Positions 1 through 8,969 of a DNA stretch of 64,000 nt are shown piece by piece. Made by a program: the position numbers and the translations under genes. Source of the stretch: JANQJA01 sp047947185 (GTDB lineage Bacteria > Pseudomonadota > Gammaproteobacteria > Pseudomonadales > Azotimanducaceae); assembly GCA_047947185.1 (NCBI GenBank), contig CP170502.1, positions 1,674,001-1,738,000 on the forward strand, written 5' to 3'. Within the stretch, counting starts at the first letter, position 1, and every line of letters starts with the position of its first letter. The notes beneath the pieces were generated by a model that had not been told where the DNA came from, ran no database searches, and saw only the letters and a list, made by a program, of their open reading frames with translations.

Positions 1-536
1 TGCAGATAGAACAATTGAGTTTTGCCGGCCGACGCAGCAACGCACCCACTTTTGCCATTGCCGCTGTCCTCGAGTACCAGTACGGCCGGGGTGAAATTCG
101 CCTGAAGTCGGCTGACCCCCATGTGCACCCGATCGTCGACAACCGATTCTGTGAGGATGAGCGCGACAGTTCGCGCCTGGCCAGCTGTTTCAGGGATGCG
201 CTGGCATTTACCCGGCAGGGGCCGCTTGCTGACATGATTGACGAGGTGGTGTTCCCTGACCTTTCCCGCAAGCTGGATGACGAGGCTGTTGCTGACCTCT
301 GTCGCAAGTTCAGCGGCAGCGGCTACCATCCCTCGGGTACGGTCAAAATGGGGCCACGGGATGACCCCGGGGCCGTGGTGGACCAGTACGGGCGCTGCCA
401 CACGGTAGATGGCCTGGTGGTTGCTGATGCTTCAATCATGCCGTTTGTCCCCAGGGCAAATACCAACCTCACTGCCATCATGATTGGCGAGAAGATTGGC
501 GAGTGGATTCGCACCAGACCAGGAGAATACCTATGA
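1..536 (+). CDS. GMC-family FAD-dependent oxidoreductase, C-terminal part (5' end outside window)
   Basis: The reading frame is open from the left edge, so the N-terminal FAD-binding half is missing. What remains is the GMC C-terminal domain of choline dehydrogenase-like enzymes, which oxidise alcohols with FAD. The stretch YHPSGTVKMG carries the conserved catalytic histidine, and the ANTNLTAIMIGEK block near the end carries the second conserved active-site position and the last FAD contacts. The stop TGA overlaps the ATG of the next gene (ATGA), so the two are probably translated together. The substrate cannot be told; the deacylase downstream hints at a shared catabolic route. Confidence 0.9.
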   Translation, partial: QIEQLSFAGRRSNAPTFAIAAVLEYQYGRGEIRLKSADPHVHPIVDNRFCEDERDSSRLASCFRDALAFTRQGPLADMIDEVVFPDLSRKLDDEAVADLCRKFSGSGYHPSGTVKMGPRDDPGAVVDQYGRCHTVDGLVVADASIMPFVPRANTNLTAIMIGEKIGEWIRTRPGEYL

Positions 537-2029
537 ACGACATAACCCTTCGCAACGTGATGATACTGGACGGCACAGGCGCGCCAGCTTTCCTGGGTGA
601 TGTGGGTATTGAGGGTGAGCGCATCACCAGTGTAGGTGAAGCCGGGCCTGGCAAGACTGAAATAGATGGTGCCGGACTGCACCTGGCGCCAGGTTTTATT
701 GATACACACTCCCATGACGACGGCGCTTTCTTCCGCCATCCCGATATGGGCTTCAAACTTTCCCAGGGCGTGACATCCGTGGTCGCCGGCAACTGCGGAT
801 TCAGCGCTGTGCCAGCGGACCCTGACGTGGATTCGGCACGCGCCAGCGGTGGCATCCTGGCCGGTATGGAGAGCAGCTTCACTGACCTTAACGGCTACTT
901 CTCCGAGGTGTTGAAGCGCAAGCCGGCCATCAACAACATGATGCTGGTGGGTCACAACACCGTCCGCTCCCTGGCCATGGGATTCGAACGGCGGGCACCC
1001 ACGCCTGCGGAAATGACCCGCATGAAAGATGATGTGGCACGTGCCATAGAGCAGGGTGCCTGCGGCTTCTCAACCGGCCTCATTTACCGTCCTGGTCGCT
1101 GGAGCCAGACGGACGAGGTCATTGAACTGGCGCGTGCTGCTGCGGCCGCTGATGCACTCTACACCACACACATGCGCAATGAGGGTGACCTGCTGCTCGA
1201 GGCCGTCGACGAGACACTCCAGATTGGTCGCGAGGCGGGTGTGCATGCGCATATCTCACACCACAAGTCGGCGGGCAAACCCAACTGGGGTAAGGTCCGT
1301 GAGTCCCTTGCCAGGGTGGAAGCGGCCATCGCGTCCGGCCAGCGCGTCAGCCTGGACGTCTATCCCTATACGGCCGGCAGCGGCCGCATGATCGAATACT
1401 TCAACCTCGACAACGTGAACCGCGACCTTGCGACGGTCATCAGGATCGCAAGCTGCCCGGCCTTTCGGGAATATGAGGGCAAAATGGTTGTTGATCTGGC
1501 CGCGGCGGAACAGATGGACGTAACGGACATGATCACAAAAATCCTGACCGCACCCAGGGGAGATCGCACAATCTGCATCCAGTTCATCATTGACGAGGCT
1601 GACGTTGAAACCAACCTCGCCTGGCATGACATGATGGTAGGCAGTGACGGTATCCCGGACCTGAACGGCCAACCGCACCCTCGCCTGTTCGGCACTTTTC
1701 CAAGGGTACTCGGCCACTACGTGCGTGAGCGCGGCATACTGTCGCTGCCGGAAGCGGTCCGCCGCATGACCTCCCTGTCCGCCAACACTTTTGGTATGAC
1801 TGAGCGCGGCCAGGTCAGGCCCGGCTATTTTGCCGACCTGGTGCTGTTTGATCCCGACACCATCATCGACATGGCAACCTATGACAACCCCAAGCAGGAG
1901 GCCGCTGGCGTTTCCCGCGTTTTTGTCAACGGCCAGCTGGCATTTGATGGCGGCAGGCACCTGCATGCCGGCACTGGCAAGATGCTCAGGTACAGACGAC
2001 CAGCATATGGTGAACAGGCACCGCAGTAG
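533..2029 (+). CDS. N-acyl-D-amino-acid deacylase (D-aminoacylase) family amidohydrolase
   Basis: A 498-residue amidohydrolase of the D-aminoacylase/dihydroorotase-like superfamily, expected to remove the acyl group from N-acyl-D-amino acids. Visible marks are the metal-binding DTHSHDD block after the first beta strands, the NCGFS segment with the cysteine typical of D-aminoacylases, and the later HMRNEG and HISHHK segments that supply further metal ligands. The C-terminus has the usual GYFADLVLFDP beta-sandwich return. I chose the ATG at 533 because it overlaps the upstream stop and starts exactly where homology should begin. The precise acyl or amino-acid specificity is not visible. Confidence 0.88.
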   Translation: MNDITLRNVMILDGTGAPAFLGDVGIEGERITSVGEAGPGKTEIDGAGLHLAPGFIDTHSHDDGAFFRHPDMGFKLSQGVTSVVAGNCGFSAVPADPDVDSARASGGILAGMESSFTDLNGYFSEVLKRKPAINNMMLVGHNTVRSLAMGFERRAPTPAEMTRMKDDVARAIEQGACGFSTGLIYRPGRWSQTDEVIELARAAAAADALYTTHMRNEGDLLLEAVDETLQIGREAGVHAHISHHKSAGKPNWGKVRESLARVEAAIASGQRVSLDVYPYTAGSGRMIEYFNLDNVNRDLATVIRIASCPAFREYEGKMVVDLAAAEQMDVTDMITKILTAPRGDRTICIQFIIDEADVETNLAWHDMMVGSDGIPDLNGQPHPRLFGTFPRVLGHYVRERGILSLPEAVRRMTSLSANTFGMTERGQVRPGYFADLVLFDPDTIIDMATYDNPKQEAAGVSRVFVNGQLAFDGGRHLHAGTGKMLRYRRPAYGEQAPQ

Positions 2030-2044
2030 GGTTGCCAGGAGTTG

Positions 2045-3487
2045 TTACAGATAGGGTGAAAACAACCAGAAAAACGCGTCGCGGAGCCTTGCGAGCACCG
2101 GACGCTGCTCCACTTCTGTCAGCGTAACCGGGCGGGAAACTGCCAGCGCACTGTCAACATGGTCACCGAGTTCCGCCGCAAGCCCGTGATCAAATACCTC
2201 CAGACACAACTCAAAGTTCAGTCGCAGGCTGCGCGGGTCCAGGTTTGCCGAACCCACAATCGAGTAATGTCCATCCACGGTAAACAACTTGGTATGGGCA
2301 AAAGGCAATGGCTGGTAATAAACCTGCACACCCCACTGCAGCAACTCCCACAGAAGGTTACGGGTTGCCCAATCGACAAAACGCAGGTTACTCCGCGCCG
2401 GCAGGACAATTCTGACCCTGACACCCTTGAGTGCCGCTGACTTCAGCGCCGCCAGCATATCCCGGCTGGGCAGGAAATAGGGGGTCATGATGTCAACCGT
2501 CAGCCTCGCCGCGGTGATTGCGCCAATCAGGACAAGTTCAAGGCGATCCATGTTTTCATCCGGGCCATCCACCAGCATGCGGCAGATTGCATTACCCTCG
2601 ATACCCGGGTTCGATGGCAGCTGTAACTCAGATCCGGTCAGGAAATCCCAGGTGTTACAGAATTCCCGTGTCAGGTCCCTTACCACGGGACCCGTGACTT
2701 CAAAATGCAGGTCCTGTACAGCCCTGTTGACCGGGCTCTGTTCCAGGCAAAACCTGGTACCCAGGTTCAGGCCACCGGTAAACGCCGTGTCACCGTCAAC
2801 AACCAGCAGCTTTCGATGATTACGCAGGTTAATGGTCAGTGATGGCGGGAGTATCCGGGGTGGCAGAAACAGGCTCACTTTTACCGCGGTATTGCGCAGT
2901 AGCCGGCTCGGCCAGGGCCAGGCGTAGAACTCGCCAACACCATCGAGAATGACATACACCGCCACGCCCCGCTCAGCCGCCTGCGCCAGCGCCGCCACAA
3001 AGCGGCGACCCACCGTGTCGGAATAGAGAATGTAGGTCATCAGCACGATGCTGTGACGAGCGCGCTCAATTGCCGCCAGCATACGCGGGAAAGCGTCATC
3101 ACCGTTCCTGAGCAACACCACCTCGTTGCCAAGTGACAGGTTGCTTGGGCTCACCGCGTCCGAGATGTTCGCAAGCTGTGCCTGCGCCGGGTTCAGGTGC
3201 AGGCTCGCAACAGAACGCTCGCGGACGGGCGGCGCCTCACCGCGCTCGTGCGGGACACTCAGGCTCCAGAAAGATCGCCTGGCGAGATCATGCGCACGCG
3301 CCTGCACTCGATTGATACCAAAGACGTAATAGAGCAACGGCCCCATCACCGGGAACAGGATACAGACCGCTATCCAGCCAAACGCCGAGCGGTGATCCCG
3401 TTTGTAAAGTAATGCGTGGCCCGCAGCGATCGTCGCCAACAGAAGATGTGAGGAGAGAACCGCAAGTTGAATCAGTTCAGTAAACAA
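2045..3487 (-). CDS. cls: Cardiolipin synthase (phospholipase D family)
   Basis: A 480-residue membrane enzyme that joins two phosphatidylglycerols into cardiolipin. Two N-terminal hydrophobic helices (LLLATIAAGHALL, then ILFPVMGPLLYYVFG) precede two PLD domains. Each has an HKD motif: HRKLLVVDGD with GGLN after it, and HTKLFTVDG followed by GSANLDPRS. Length and layout match ClsA-type synthases. The only possible start before the first helix is TTG at 3487, because an in-frame TAG lies six codons upstream, and no good Shine-Dalgarno sequence is visible. It lies 37 nt downstream of the pilin gene and could depend on read-through from it. Confidence 0.93.
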   Translation of the reverse strand: MFTELIQLAVLSSHLLLATIAAGHALLYKRDHRSAFGWIAVCILFPVMGPLLYYVFGINRVQARAHDLARRSFWSLSVPHERGEAPPVRERSVASLHLNPAQAQLANISDAVSPSNLSLGNEVVLLRNGDDAFPRMLAAIERARHSIVLMTYILYSDTVGRRFVAALAQAAERGVAVYVILDGVGEFYAWPWPSRLLRNTAVKVSLFLPPRILPPSLTINLRNHRKLLVVDGDTAFTGGLNLGTRFCLEQSPVNRAVQDLHFEVTGPVVRDLTREFCNTWDFLTGSELQLPSNPGIEGNAICRMLVDGPDENMDRLELVLIGAITAARLTVDIMTPYFLPSRDMLAALKSAALKGVRVRIVLPARSNLRFVDWATRNLLWELLQWGVQVYYQPLPFAHTKLFTVDGHYSIVGSANLDPRSLRLNFELCLEVFDHGLAAELGDHVDSALAVSRPVTLTEVEQRPVLARLRDAFFWLFSPYL

Positions 3488-3524
3488 GGGGAAAGGTGGA
3501 GGCTAAGCGCCCCCACCCTTGCTG

Positions 3525-4193
3525 TTAGAGCGCCGAGCAGATGGTGTATTCATTCCCTTCATTGTACGGCGCTGCCAGGGCAACGTTGGTCGGGTTGGTA
3601 TTGGTGCCCGCTGTGCCCAGGGTGGCGCGAATGCGGCCCGAGTTGCCCAGACCGTCATCCAGTTGCAGGTCCAGGGCTGAGGCGGCTTTGCCGGGAACCT
3701 GGCTCATGCACAGTTTGACCCCATTCAGACCGCCACCCATGGCGGGTACCGTGATACCCATCAGGCCACCCCAGGGATTTTTTGGCAGTGCCGCAGCACC
3801 GGTATCGGCGGGGTTGCCGGTAATGTAACCAGCCGCGCGCAGGTGCTGCCAGAAGTTGGCATGTTCACCCCCACCACTCCAGGTCTGGTTAAGCGCTGCT
3901 GTCAGAACACCGTTGTTGTTGCCAAACAGCGTTACCGACGCCCAGTCACCGCCACGCGCTGTCAGCGCTGCCAGGTTGGGCCCATCATCACCGGGTAAAC
4001 GCTTGTAGCGGTCCTGATAGGACAGGTAGGCAGCAGACACTGCACTGATATCAGCACTTGCCTTCTTGATCCGTGAGTTATCGATCAGCTCTGTACCCTG
4101 CAGAATAGCGCCGAGGAGCAGGCCAATAATAACCAGCACGACGGCGATCTCGACAAGCGTAAAGCCGCGTTGGGCAGACTTGATTCTAGACAT
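3525..4193 (-). CDS. Type IV prepilin (possible major pilin of the MSHA-like system)
   Basis: A 222-residue class III signal-peptide protein. The short basic leader MSRIKSAQRG ends at the prepilin-peptidase site G10|F11, followed by FTLVE with the conserved Glu at +5 and a long hydrophobic helix. Two C-terminal cysteines (LCMS and TICSAL) could form the D-region disulfide of type IV pilins. The ATG at 4193 is preceded by AGGAGAAGAGG, an excellent ribosome-binding site. A 214-nt gap, unusual in this tightly packed operon, separates it from the previous gene, so it may have its own promoter. That, and the strong RBS, suggest the major subunit; this is inference. Confidence 0.82.
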   Translation of the reverse strand: MSRIKSAQRGFTLVEIAVVLVIIGLLLGAILQGTELIDNSRIKKASADISAVSAAYLSYQDRYKRLPGDDGPNLAALTARGGDWASVTLFGNNNGVLTAALNQTWSGGGEHANFWQHLRAAGYITGNPADTGAAALPKNPWGGLMGITVPAMGGGLNGVKLCMSQVPGKAASALDLQLDDGLGNSGRIRATLGTAGTNTNPTNVALAAPYNEGNEYTICSAL

Positions 4194-4407
4194 GTGATCC
4201 TCTTCTCCTGGCTGACGTTTTGTACAAAAAAACAACAAATCAATATTAACTAACAACAGTTTAGCCGCTGAATTGCATGTTGGCTATCATGACTTTGTAA
4301 ATCGCCTGTAGTGCCTTTGTAAACAGGACCACCGGTTATGTAAACACGACCAACGGCCAGGCAGAATCTGAGAAGGCAGGCACAACGCCAATTTGTTCAG
4401 AGCCTCC
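4194..4407. promoter_or_regulatory. Candidate pilin leader/promoter region with three phased TGTAAA motifs
   Basis: This 214-nt spacer is the only sizeable gap in the pilus operon. TGTAAA occurs at 4296-4301, 4318-4323 and 4339-4344 on the plus strand (TTTACA on the transcribed minus strand), 22 and 21 bp apart, which is about two helical turns. The first two share TTTGTAAA. Between these and the pilin start is an AT-rich stretch (about 4220-4260) that could hold a promoter. The regulator is unknown. Confidence 0.35.
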
Positions 4408-5115
4408 CTAGTTGAACCTGCCCGCTCGCACCAGCTGATAGGTCAGGGTATTGGGCGAAATCCAGACCAGGTGATCATCAAACTCCGCCCCGGTCAGCTC
4501 GGTACGCAAACGCTCCACAAAAATCAGGTCGCCATCCACGTTCTCAAGCTGGTCTGCTGAGGTTGTTGTACTGCCATCTTCGCCCTGTGAGATAACAATG
4601 GCCACCACCGCATCAGCAATAACGACGCTGCAGGCGCTATCCTCGCAAATGGTCAGGTCAGGTACCAGCGCCAGCGGTATGCTGCTCGTATAGGTGCCGC
4701 CCCCAGCGGCGCTGATGCTGTAGCGTAAGGGATTGAGCCAGGGATCAAGCAGCCGGCCACTACCATCCACGGCACCCTGCAGTCCAAGGGCCCGAACCGG
4801 GACAAACCCGTTGGCCGTGGTACAGGCTGTTGTCGCAACATTGGGCGCAGGCAACCCCGCTGAGGTAGCCGTCGCCGGGCAGGGCAATCGACCGGTGCTG
4901 GCCGCAAAACCCAGCAAAGCCTGCTCAACTTCTCGTAACTGGGTCTCAGCCTGGGTTCGTTTGCGGGCATCAAGCTGGGTGGTAATCGGTACAATCAGGC
5001 CACCCAGCAAAACGCCGACAATGACGAGCACAATTGCCATTTCGATCAGGTTGAACCCCCCTGACCGCCAATGGGACCTCCTAGAGTGGACGCGTCGTGT
5101 CATTGTAGGTTGCAT
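4408..5115 (-). CDS. Type IV pilin-like protein with LPCP motif
   Basis: A 235-residue minor pilin candidate. A basic leader of about 20 residues ends in GG|FNLIE (residues 19-25) with Glu at +5 and a hydrophobic helix to about residue 44. After the helix comes TGRLPCPA (LPCP at 77-80), a motif seen in a family of large pilin-like proteins and shared with the gene immediately upstream. I chose the ATG at 5115 (AAGAGG upstream), which overlaps the upstream gene by 35 nt; a second ATG at 5103 is possible. The open frame extends about 100 codons further up, but that part is opposite-phase overlap with the previous gene and unlikely to be translated. Confidence 0.75.
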   Translation of the reverse strand: MQPTMTRRVHSRRSHWRSGGFNLIEMAIVLVIVGVLLGGLIVPITTQLDARKRTQAETQLREVEQALLGFAASTGRLPCPATATSAGLPAPNVATTACTTANGFVPVRALGLQGAVDGSGRLLDPWLNPLRYSISAAGGGTYTSSIPLALVPDLTICEDSACSVVIADAVVAIVISQGEDGSTTTSADQLENVDGDLIFVERLRTELTGAEFDDHLVWISPNTLTYQLVRAGRFN

Positions 5116-6154
5116 TGTGTTGACCTCTTGGCAGCCTGGCAAACACTGTATCAGGCAGGGAAACATTATCACCTTCAAAATAGTCGGTCGGGTTGGCCGT
5201 GTTCCTGACCTGACCCGCCAGCGCAACGCCGGGTGCCAGCAGGACACCCGGCGCCGGCACCCCGCTGATCGAAACGCAGTCACCCTCGACAGCAAGGCAC
5301 ATTCGGTAGTAGAGCTGGTTACGCCAGTGAACCACCAGCCAGGCCGGAGGTACAGGCGCACTGCCGCCCGGGCACGGGCTCCCCCAGTTAAATGGCAGTG
5401 CGCCATCCAGTGGCACACTGCCCGCCTGGAGGCCGGGTGTACTCACATAAGGTCCACCAAAGCTGCCCGCCCAGGGAAATTCACCGCAGGTTGCGCGGTA
5501 TTGGGCCAGCAAATCAGCCGTTGTTGCCAGCACCACCGTCTCGACGTCAGACCAGAAAGCCCCCAAGTCTGTGCCCACCACCTGATCGTTATGGGTATCA
5601 TCCACCAGCGCAGAAAACACATTAAGTGGTGCACTGGCATTCTGCCCCTCAAGAAAGTCGTTGACATTCAGCGCAATCCGGGACTGACTGCCTATCGGCT
5701 CTCCCGGCGCCAGCACAACAGCTGCCTTCACACTGCCATCCAGCGTCACTGTTGACGTCACCGAACTGTTCTTCACGCCAGGCGCAGTTCCCATATATCC
5801 GGGTTCAACACCGTACCAGAACGAGGCGCCCGTCCGGTCTGTCATGCGCGCCAGGTTCAGCGTACGAAAGGGTAACAGCCCGAGGGGACTCACGCAGCCT
5901 GCACCCAGCGGGTTGGCGAGGCCATCACCATCTGAATCAGGACAGGGCAGAACACCCGGTGGCTGTTGCGACAGTGCATAGCCTGTCAGCGCTACCTGTG
6001 CCTCATCCAGCCGTGCGGCATTTTCCAGGGTGCGGCCGGTAAGTACGGCATTGGGGGACAGGACTGAGACAAGCAAAGTGGTGAGAGCAAGCGTCACTAT
6101 GGTGAGGAATACAAGGACGGCGGCTCCCCGACTCCGCTCACGCCGGGTGATCAC
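5081..6154 (-). CDS. Large pilin-like/minor pseudopilin protein (MshP- or GspK-like position)
   Basis: A 357-residue protein with a short basic N-terminus (MITRRERSRG) and one hydrophobic helix (residues about 11-32), but without the FTLIE-type processing motif. The body holds GVLPCPDSDGDG (LPCP at 69-72) and a GLLPFRTL segment, resembling the next pilin-like protein, plus several cysteines. Its place in the operon matches that of MshP or GspK-type minor components, which also depart from the canonical motif. The start is GTG at 6154, overlapping the previous stop (GTGA). Function as a tip or minor subunit is inferred from context. Confidence 0.6.
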   Translation of the reverse strand: MITRRERSRGAAVLVFLTIVTLALTTLLVSVLSPNAVLTGRTLENAARLDEAQVALTGYALSQQPPGVLPCPDSDGDGLANPLGAGCVSPLGLLPFRTLNLARMTDRTGASFWYGVEPGYMGTAPGVKNSSVTSTVTLDGSVKAAVVLAPGEPIGSQSRIALNVNDFLEGQNASAPLNVFSALVDDTHNDQVVGTDLGAFWSDVETVVLATTADLLAQYRATCGEFPWAGSFGGPYVSTPGLQAGSVPLDGALPFNWGSPCPGGSAPVPPAWLVVHWRNQLYYRMCLAVEGDCVSISGVPAPGVLLAPGVALAGQVRNTANPTDYFEGDNVSLPDTVFARLPRGQHNATYNDTTRPL

Positions 6155-6726
6155 GGGTCTGATGCCGGCACCAGGCCCGGCGTGACAGGTTCAGCCTGGT
6201 GCTCACGCGGTTCAAATGGCTCCAGCACAAGCCCCTGCTGGGGCAGAAAAGTCTGCCCCGGCTTGAGTGAAACACCGCTCTCCACAACCCGGAAGCGGGC
6301 TTCACGGCCGTTGGTGGTGCCAAGGAAAAATTCAAAACCCGGCGCAGCCTTACCGGTCAACCGGCTGTCGCCATCAATCCAGACAGTGGGCAGCTGTCCG
6401 GATCGATGCACGTATCCCGAGTAAGTGATCTCGACGGGTAGCAAGGTGTCCGCGTCATCCGCGAGCGCCGACAGGAGCGATGAAATGAGTGGTTCTCCGT
6501 CAATGTTTTCCCCGGTACCCGCAGCTTCCGCAAGCCCGGGATCCTTCAGGATTGCCGCACTTTCCCGCTGGCGCAGCCTGTCAAGCGTTTGCCGCTGTGA
6601 CTGTGTGGTAAACAGCCTGCCTTCCGGATAGGTCATGGTGGCTGCGGGTTCTGCCGCCTGCAGCGGCCCCGACGCCAGGGTCGCACAAAAGAGCAGGACA
6701 ACACCAGGGAGAACAAGGCGCATCAT
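6151..6726 (-). CDS. PilP/MshK/GspC-like periplasmic pilus assembly protein
   Basis: A 191-residue exported protein with an N-terminal signal peptide (hydrophobic to about residue 20, then PLQAAEPA). The central segment ITYSGYVHRSGQLPTVWIDG resembles the HR domain of PilP, MshK and GspC proteins, which link the inner-membrane alignment complex to the secretin. The start codon at 6726 overlaps the stop of the previous gene (ATGA). Its position after the PilO-like gene follows the pilMNOP order of type IV pilus alignment modules. Overall similarity is weak, so the assignment leans on both motif and order. Confidence 0.6.
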   Translation of the reverse strand: MMRLVLPGVVLLFCATLASGPLQAAEPAATMTYPEGRLFTTQSQRQTLDRLRQRESAAILKDPGLAEAAGTGENIDGEPLISSLLSALADDADTLLPVEITYSGYVHRSGQLPTVWIDGDSRLTGKAAPGFEFFLGTTNGREARFRVVESGVSLKPGQTFLPQQGLVLEPFEPREHQAEPVTPGLVPASDP

Positions 6727-7343
6727 TGGGCACCCCCCTGCCAGCCTGCCGTCACATCATCAAGGTTGTACCAGCGTAGCAGGCAGTCACCCCTGAGCCT
6801 CGACAGCTCAACATCATCCGAAAATTCTTCAAGCCAGCGCAGATTGCAGTGTTCCACACTAAACAGGCCGTTGGCCTGGGTACGCAGCGACGTCAGCAGC
6901 CGGAACAGGTCACCTTCATGACTCAGCAACAGGGTCAGTTTCATATCCGTAACCCGGGCGGTGAGTGCAGGACGCCAGAAGTCATGCACGTTCTGCTCAA
7001 CCTCCTCGGTTCCCTCCAGGGTAAATTCCAGCCCCGGAAGATCAAAACGCTGGCCGATGGCACGCAGCGACTCAACCCATTGCAGGCGTTGCGGCTCACC
7101 AATAAAACCCCGCGCCGCTCGCTCGCGATAGGCGGGCAGGTAGGCTGCCAACAGATCCCTGTACACCTGGGATTCTTCGTTGAAGTACTGCTGTGACTCG
7201 TAAGCCGAGACCGCACGCTTCAGTGACGACTGGTTTTCCAGATAGTAATAGAGCGACAGCCCCAGCAGGACTATGGCAAACACCAGCCGGGTAAGCGCAA
7301 ACAGGTGATCCCGCCAGTTAATCTCACGCAGCAGATCACGCAT
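6723..7343 (-). CDS. PilO/GspM/MshJ-like inner-membrane pilus protein
   Basis: A 206-residue protein: short cytoplasmic N-terminus, one membrane helix (about residues 14-32, LTRLVFAIVLLGLSLYYYL), then a helical stretch and a mixed alpha/beta periplasmic part. This is the layout of PilO, GspM and MshJ, which pair with PilN-like partners in the inner-membrane alignment complex. ATG at 7343 is preceded by GAAGGAG and overlaps the upstream stop by 8 nt. No catalytic residues are expected. Named by topology and gene order. Confidence 0.55.
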   Translation of the reverse strand: MRDLLREINWRDHLFALTRLVFAIVLLGLSLYYYLENQSSLKRAVSAYESQQYFNEESQVYRDLLAAYLPAYRERAARGFIGEPQRLQWVESLRAIGQRFDLPGLEFTLEGTEEVEQNVHDFWRPALTARVTDMKLTLLLSHEGDLFRLLTSLRTQANGLFSVEHCNLRWLEEFSDDVELSRLRGDCLLRWYNLDDVTAGWQGGAQ

Positions 7344-8967
7344 GACCCACTCCTTCAAAAATCACCATTATCTCGAAGGTACCGGGATCCCCACCGGCGG
7401 CCGCCGACTCAGCGGGAGTGCCAACCTGATCGGTAAACCTGGAGGTGGCGCGGACATCAACCGCTGTCCTGACCAGCAACACCCGCTCAACATTTGATAC
7501 GGCAGACAGCCTTTCAACCAGCCTGTTCATGCGTTCGGTGGTACCACGATAACTGGTCCCACGGGTATCGACAGTCCCGGTTAACGTGATAACTGCCTGG
7601 CGGCGCTCCGGAATGGGTTCACCGTTCTCGTCATAAGCTTCAATCGCCAACTCCTGCTCACCCGGGGATGCACCCTCAACACCGGCAATCAGTTGCCTGA
7701 TCTCATCCGCCCGATACTTTTTCCACTGGAACTGGCTGAGCGTGATTGCGCCAAATTCCGGCTCAGCAAACACACTGGCAAGCGGCGCCAGGTATTTTTC
7801 TGGTGTTTCCTGCGCCTCGGCTGTCATCTCATCCAGTAACTGCACCGACTGTTCAACCAGTTGCGCAGTTTCCAGCCGGTCCGTAATCTCGCCAAATTCC
7901 TCGTTGTACTCTGTCACCATGATGAGGGTTGCATCGGCCACAACCTCATAACGCTGGTTCAGCTCCATGCTCTTCAAGGCCAGCAATACGGCAATGGTAA
8001 GACAAACCAGCGAACCGAGTTCAGCCACCTGGTTGATCACGCGATCCATCAGGTACCGGTAGTAGGTAGATTTCTGTTCCTGGGTTGCATAGTGGTCTGC
8101 CAGTGGATTGGTCCGCGTACACAGGTAAGCAAACAGCGCGTCAGCACCAGCACCCTCTGGCACATGCACGCCAAAGTGTTTGAACAACTGCTCCAGGGAC
8201 ACAAACGTGTAGTTTATCGTCTCGGTGTTACTGCTCAGCATGCTGGCATGGTCAACCTGGTCCTCCTGCACAATACAAAAGACATGCAGGACGTCATTGG
8301 CTCGCATCATCCGCTGGTTCAGCAGGAAGTTGTAAATTTCTGCGGTACCACGCTCCAGGTTGTGGATTACGCCTTCAAACGACTCGCGATCCCACATGCC
8401 CTTGTCAAATTTTGCCTGGCGTGACAACAGCAGCTTGCCCTTGTGAATGTAGCTGTTTCGAAGCGCACTTCTCACCTGGCGGGAGACGATCAGCGCATGC
8501 TCTTCGTCTTTCATCACCGCCTTCAGCAGTTTTTCGGTCAGGTGGGGCAATGACCAGATGCCCGCGAGCCGCACCTTGTACTGATCAAGGCGTTCCAGCC
8601 AGGGGGCCAGCAACCCGGTGTTGGTGAGCGCCGACAATAGTACGCGGTCATCCTTGCGCCCGATATTGGTTCTCCCGATGACCTTGGCATGCACGTACTC
8701 TTCATCGCGATAGTGTTTATCCAGCAAGCGACCAATCAGGGCATCACGATCAAAGCGGTTAACATGCGGAATTGTCTCCCGCCGAAAGTCTTCCTCGATC
8801 ATGTCAACAAGCAACCTGGCCGGCATGGTGACCGACTGGTCAAGCAGCAGTTCAAATTCCTCGAACCCGGTATCGTCCGGCGTAAATTCACTGGTCCCAA
8901 CCAGGGTAGAACCGTCCCAGTCAAAGACGGTCATGCGATAGCCGGAGAAATAAAAGACACGTTCCAT
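7336..8967 (-). CDS. PilM-PilN-like (MshI/GspL-like) pilus alignment protein
   Basis: A 543-residue protein that seems to combine two parts usually found in separate or GspL-like proteins: a cytoplasmic N-terminal region of about 310 residues with an actin-fold-like pattern but no clear ATP-binding signature, one membrane helix at about 313-332 (AELGSLVCLTIAVLLALKSM), and a periplasmic region of about 200 residues with a PilN/GspL-like ending. It starts at ATG 8967, two nucleotides after the stop of the mshG-like gene. By order and topology it would anchor the motor ATPase side to the PilO/PilP-like proteins. Primary similarity is low and the fold call is inferred. Confidence 0.55.
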   Translation of the reverse strand: MERVFYFSGYRMTVFDWDGSTLVGTSEFTPDDTGFEEFELLLDQSVTMPARLLVDMIEEDFRRETIPHVNRFDRDALIGRLLDKHYRDEEYVHAKVIGRTNIGRKDDRVLLSALTNTGLLAPWLERLDQYKVRLAGIWSLPHLTEKLLKAVMKDEEHALIVSRQVRSALRNSYIHKGKLLLSRQAKFDKGMWDRESFEGVIHNLERGTAEIYNFLLNQRMMRANDVLHVFCIVQEDQVDHASMLSSNTETINYTFVSLEQLFKHFGVHVPEGAGADALFAYLCTRTNPLADHYATQEQKSTYYRYLMDRVINQVAELGSLVCLTIAVLLALKSMELNQRYEVVADATLIMVTEYNEEFGEITDRLETAQLVEQSVQLLDEMTAEAQETPEKYLAPLASVFAEPEFGAITLSQFQWKKYRADEIRQLIAGVEGASPGEQELAIEAYDENGEPIPERRQAVITLTGTVDTRGTSYRGTTERMNRLVERLSAVSNVERVLLVRTAVDVRATSRFTDQVGTPAESAAAGGDPGTFEIMVIFEGVGHA

Positions 8968-8969
8968 TG

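Noticed and set aside
5116..5418. 101-codon upstream extension of the LPCP pilin-like gene
   Set aside because: It overlaps the previous gene in another frame and would bury the prepilin leader in the protein interior.
4733..5755. 340-residue plus-strand frame
   Set aside because: Antisense to two pilin-like genes with clear N-terminal helices; no family resemblance.
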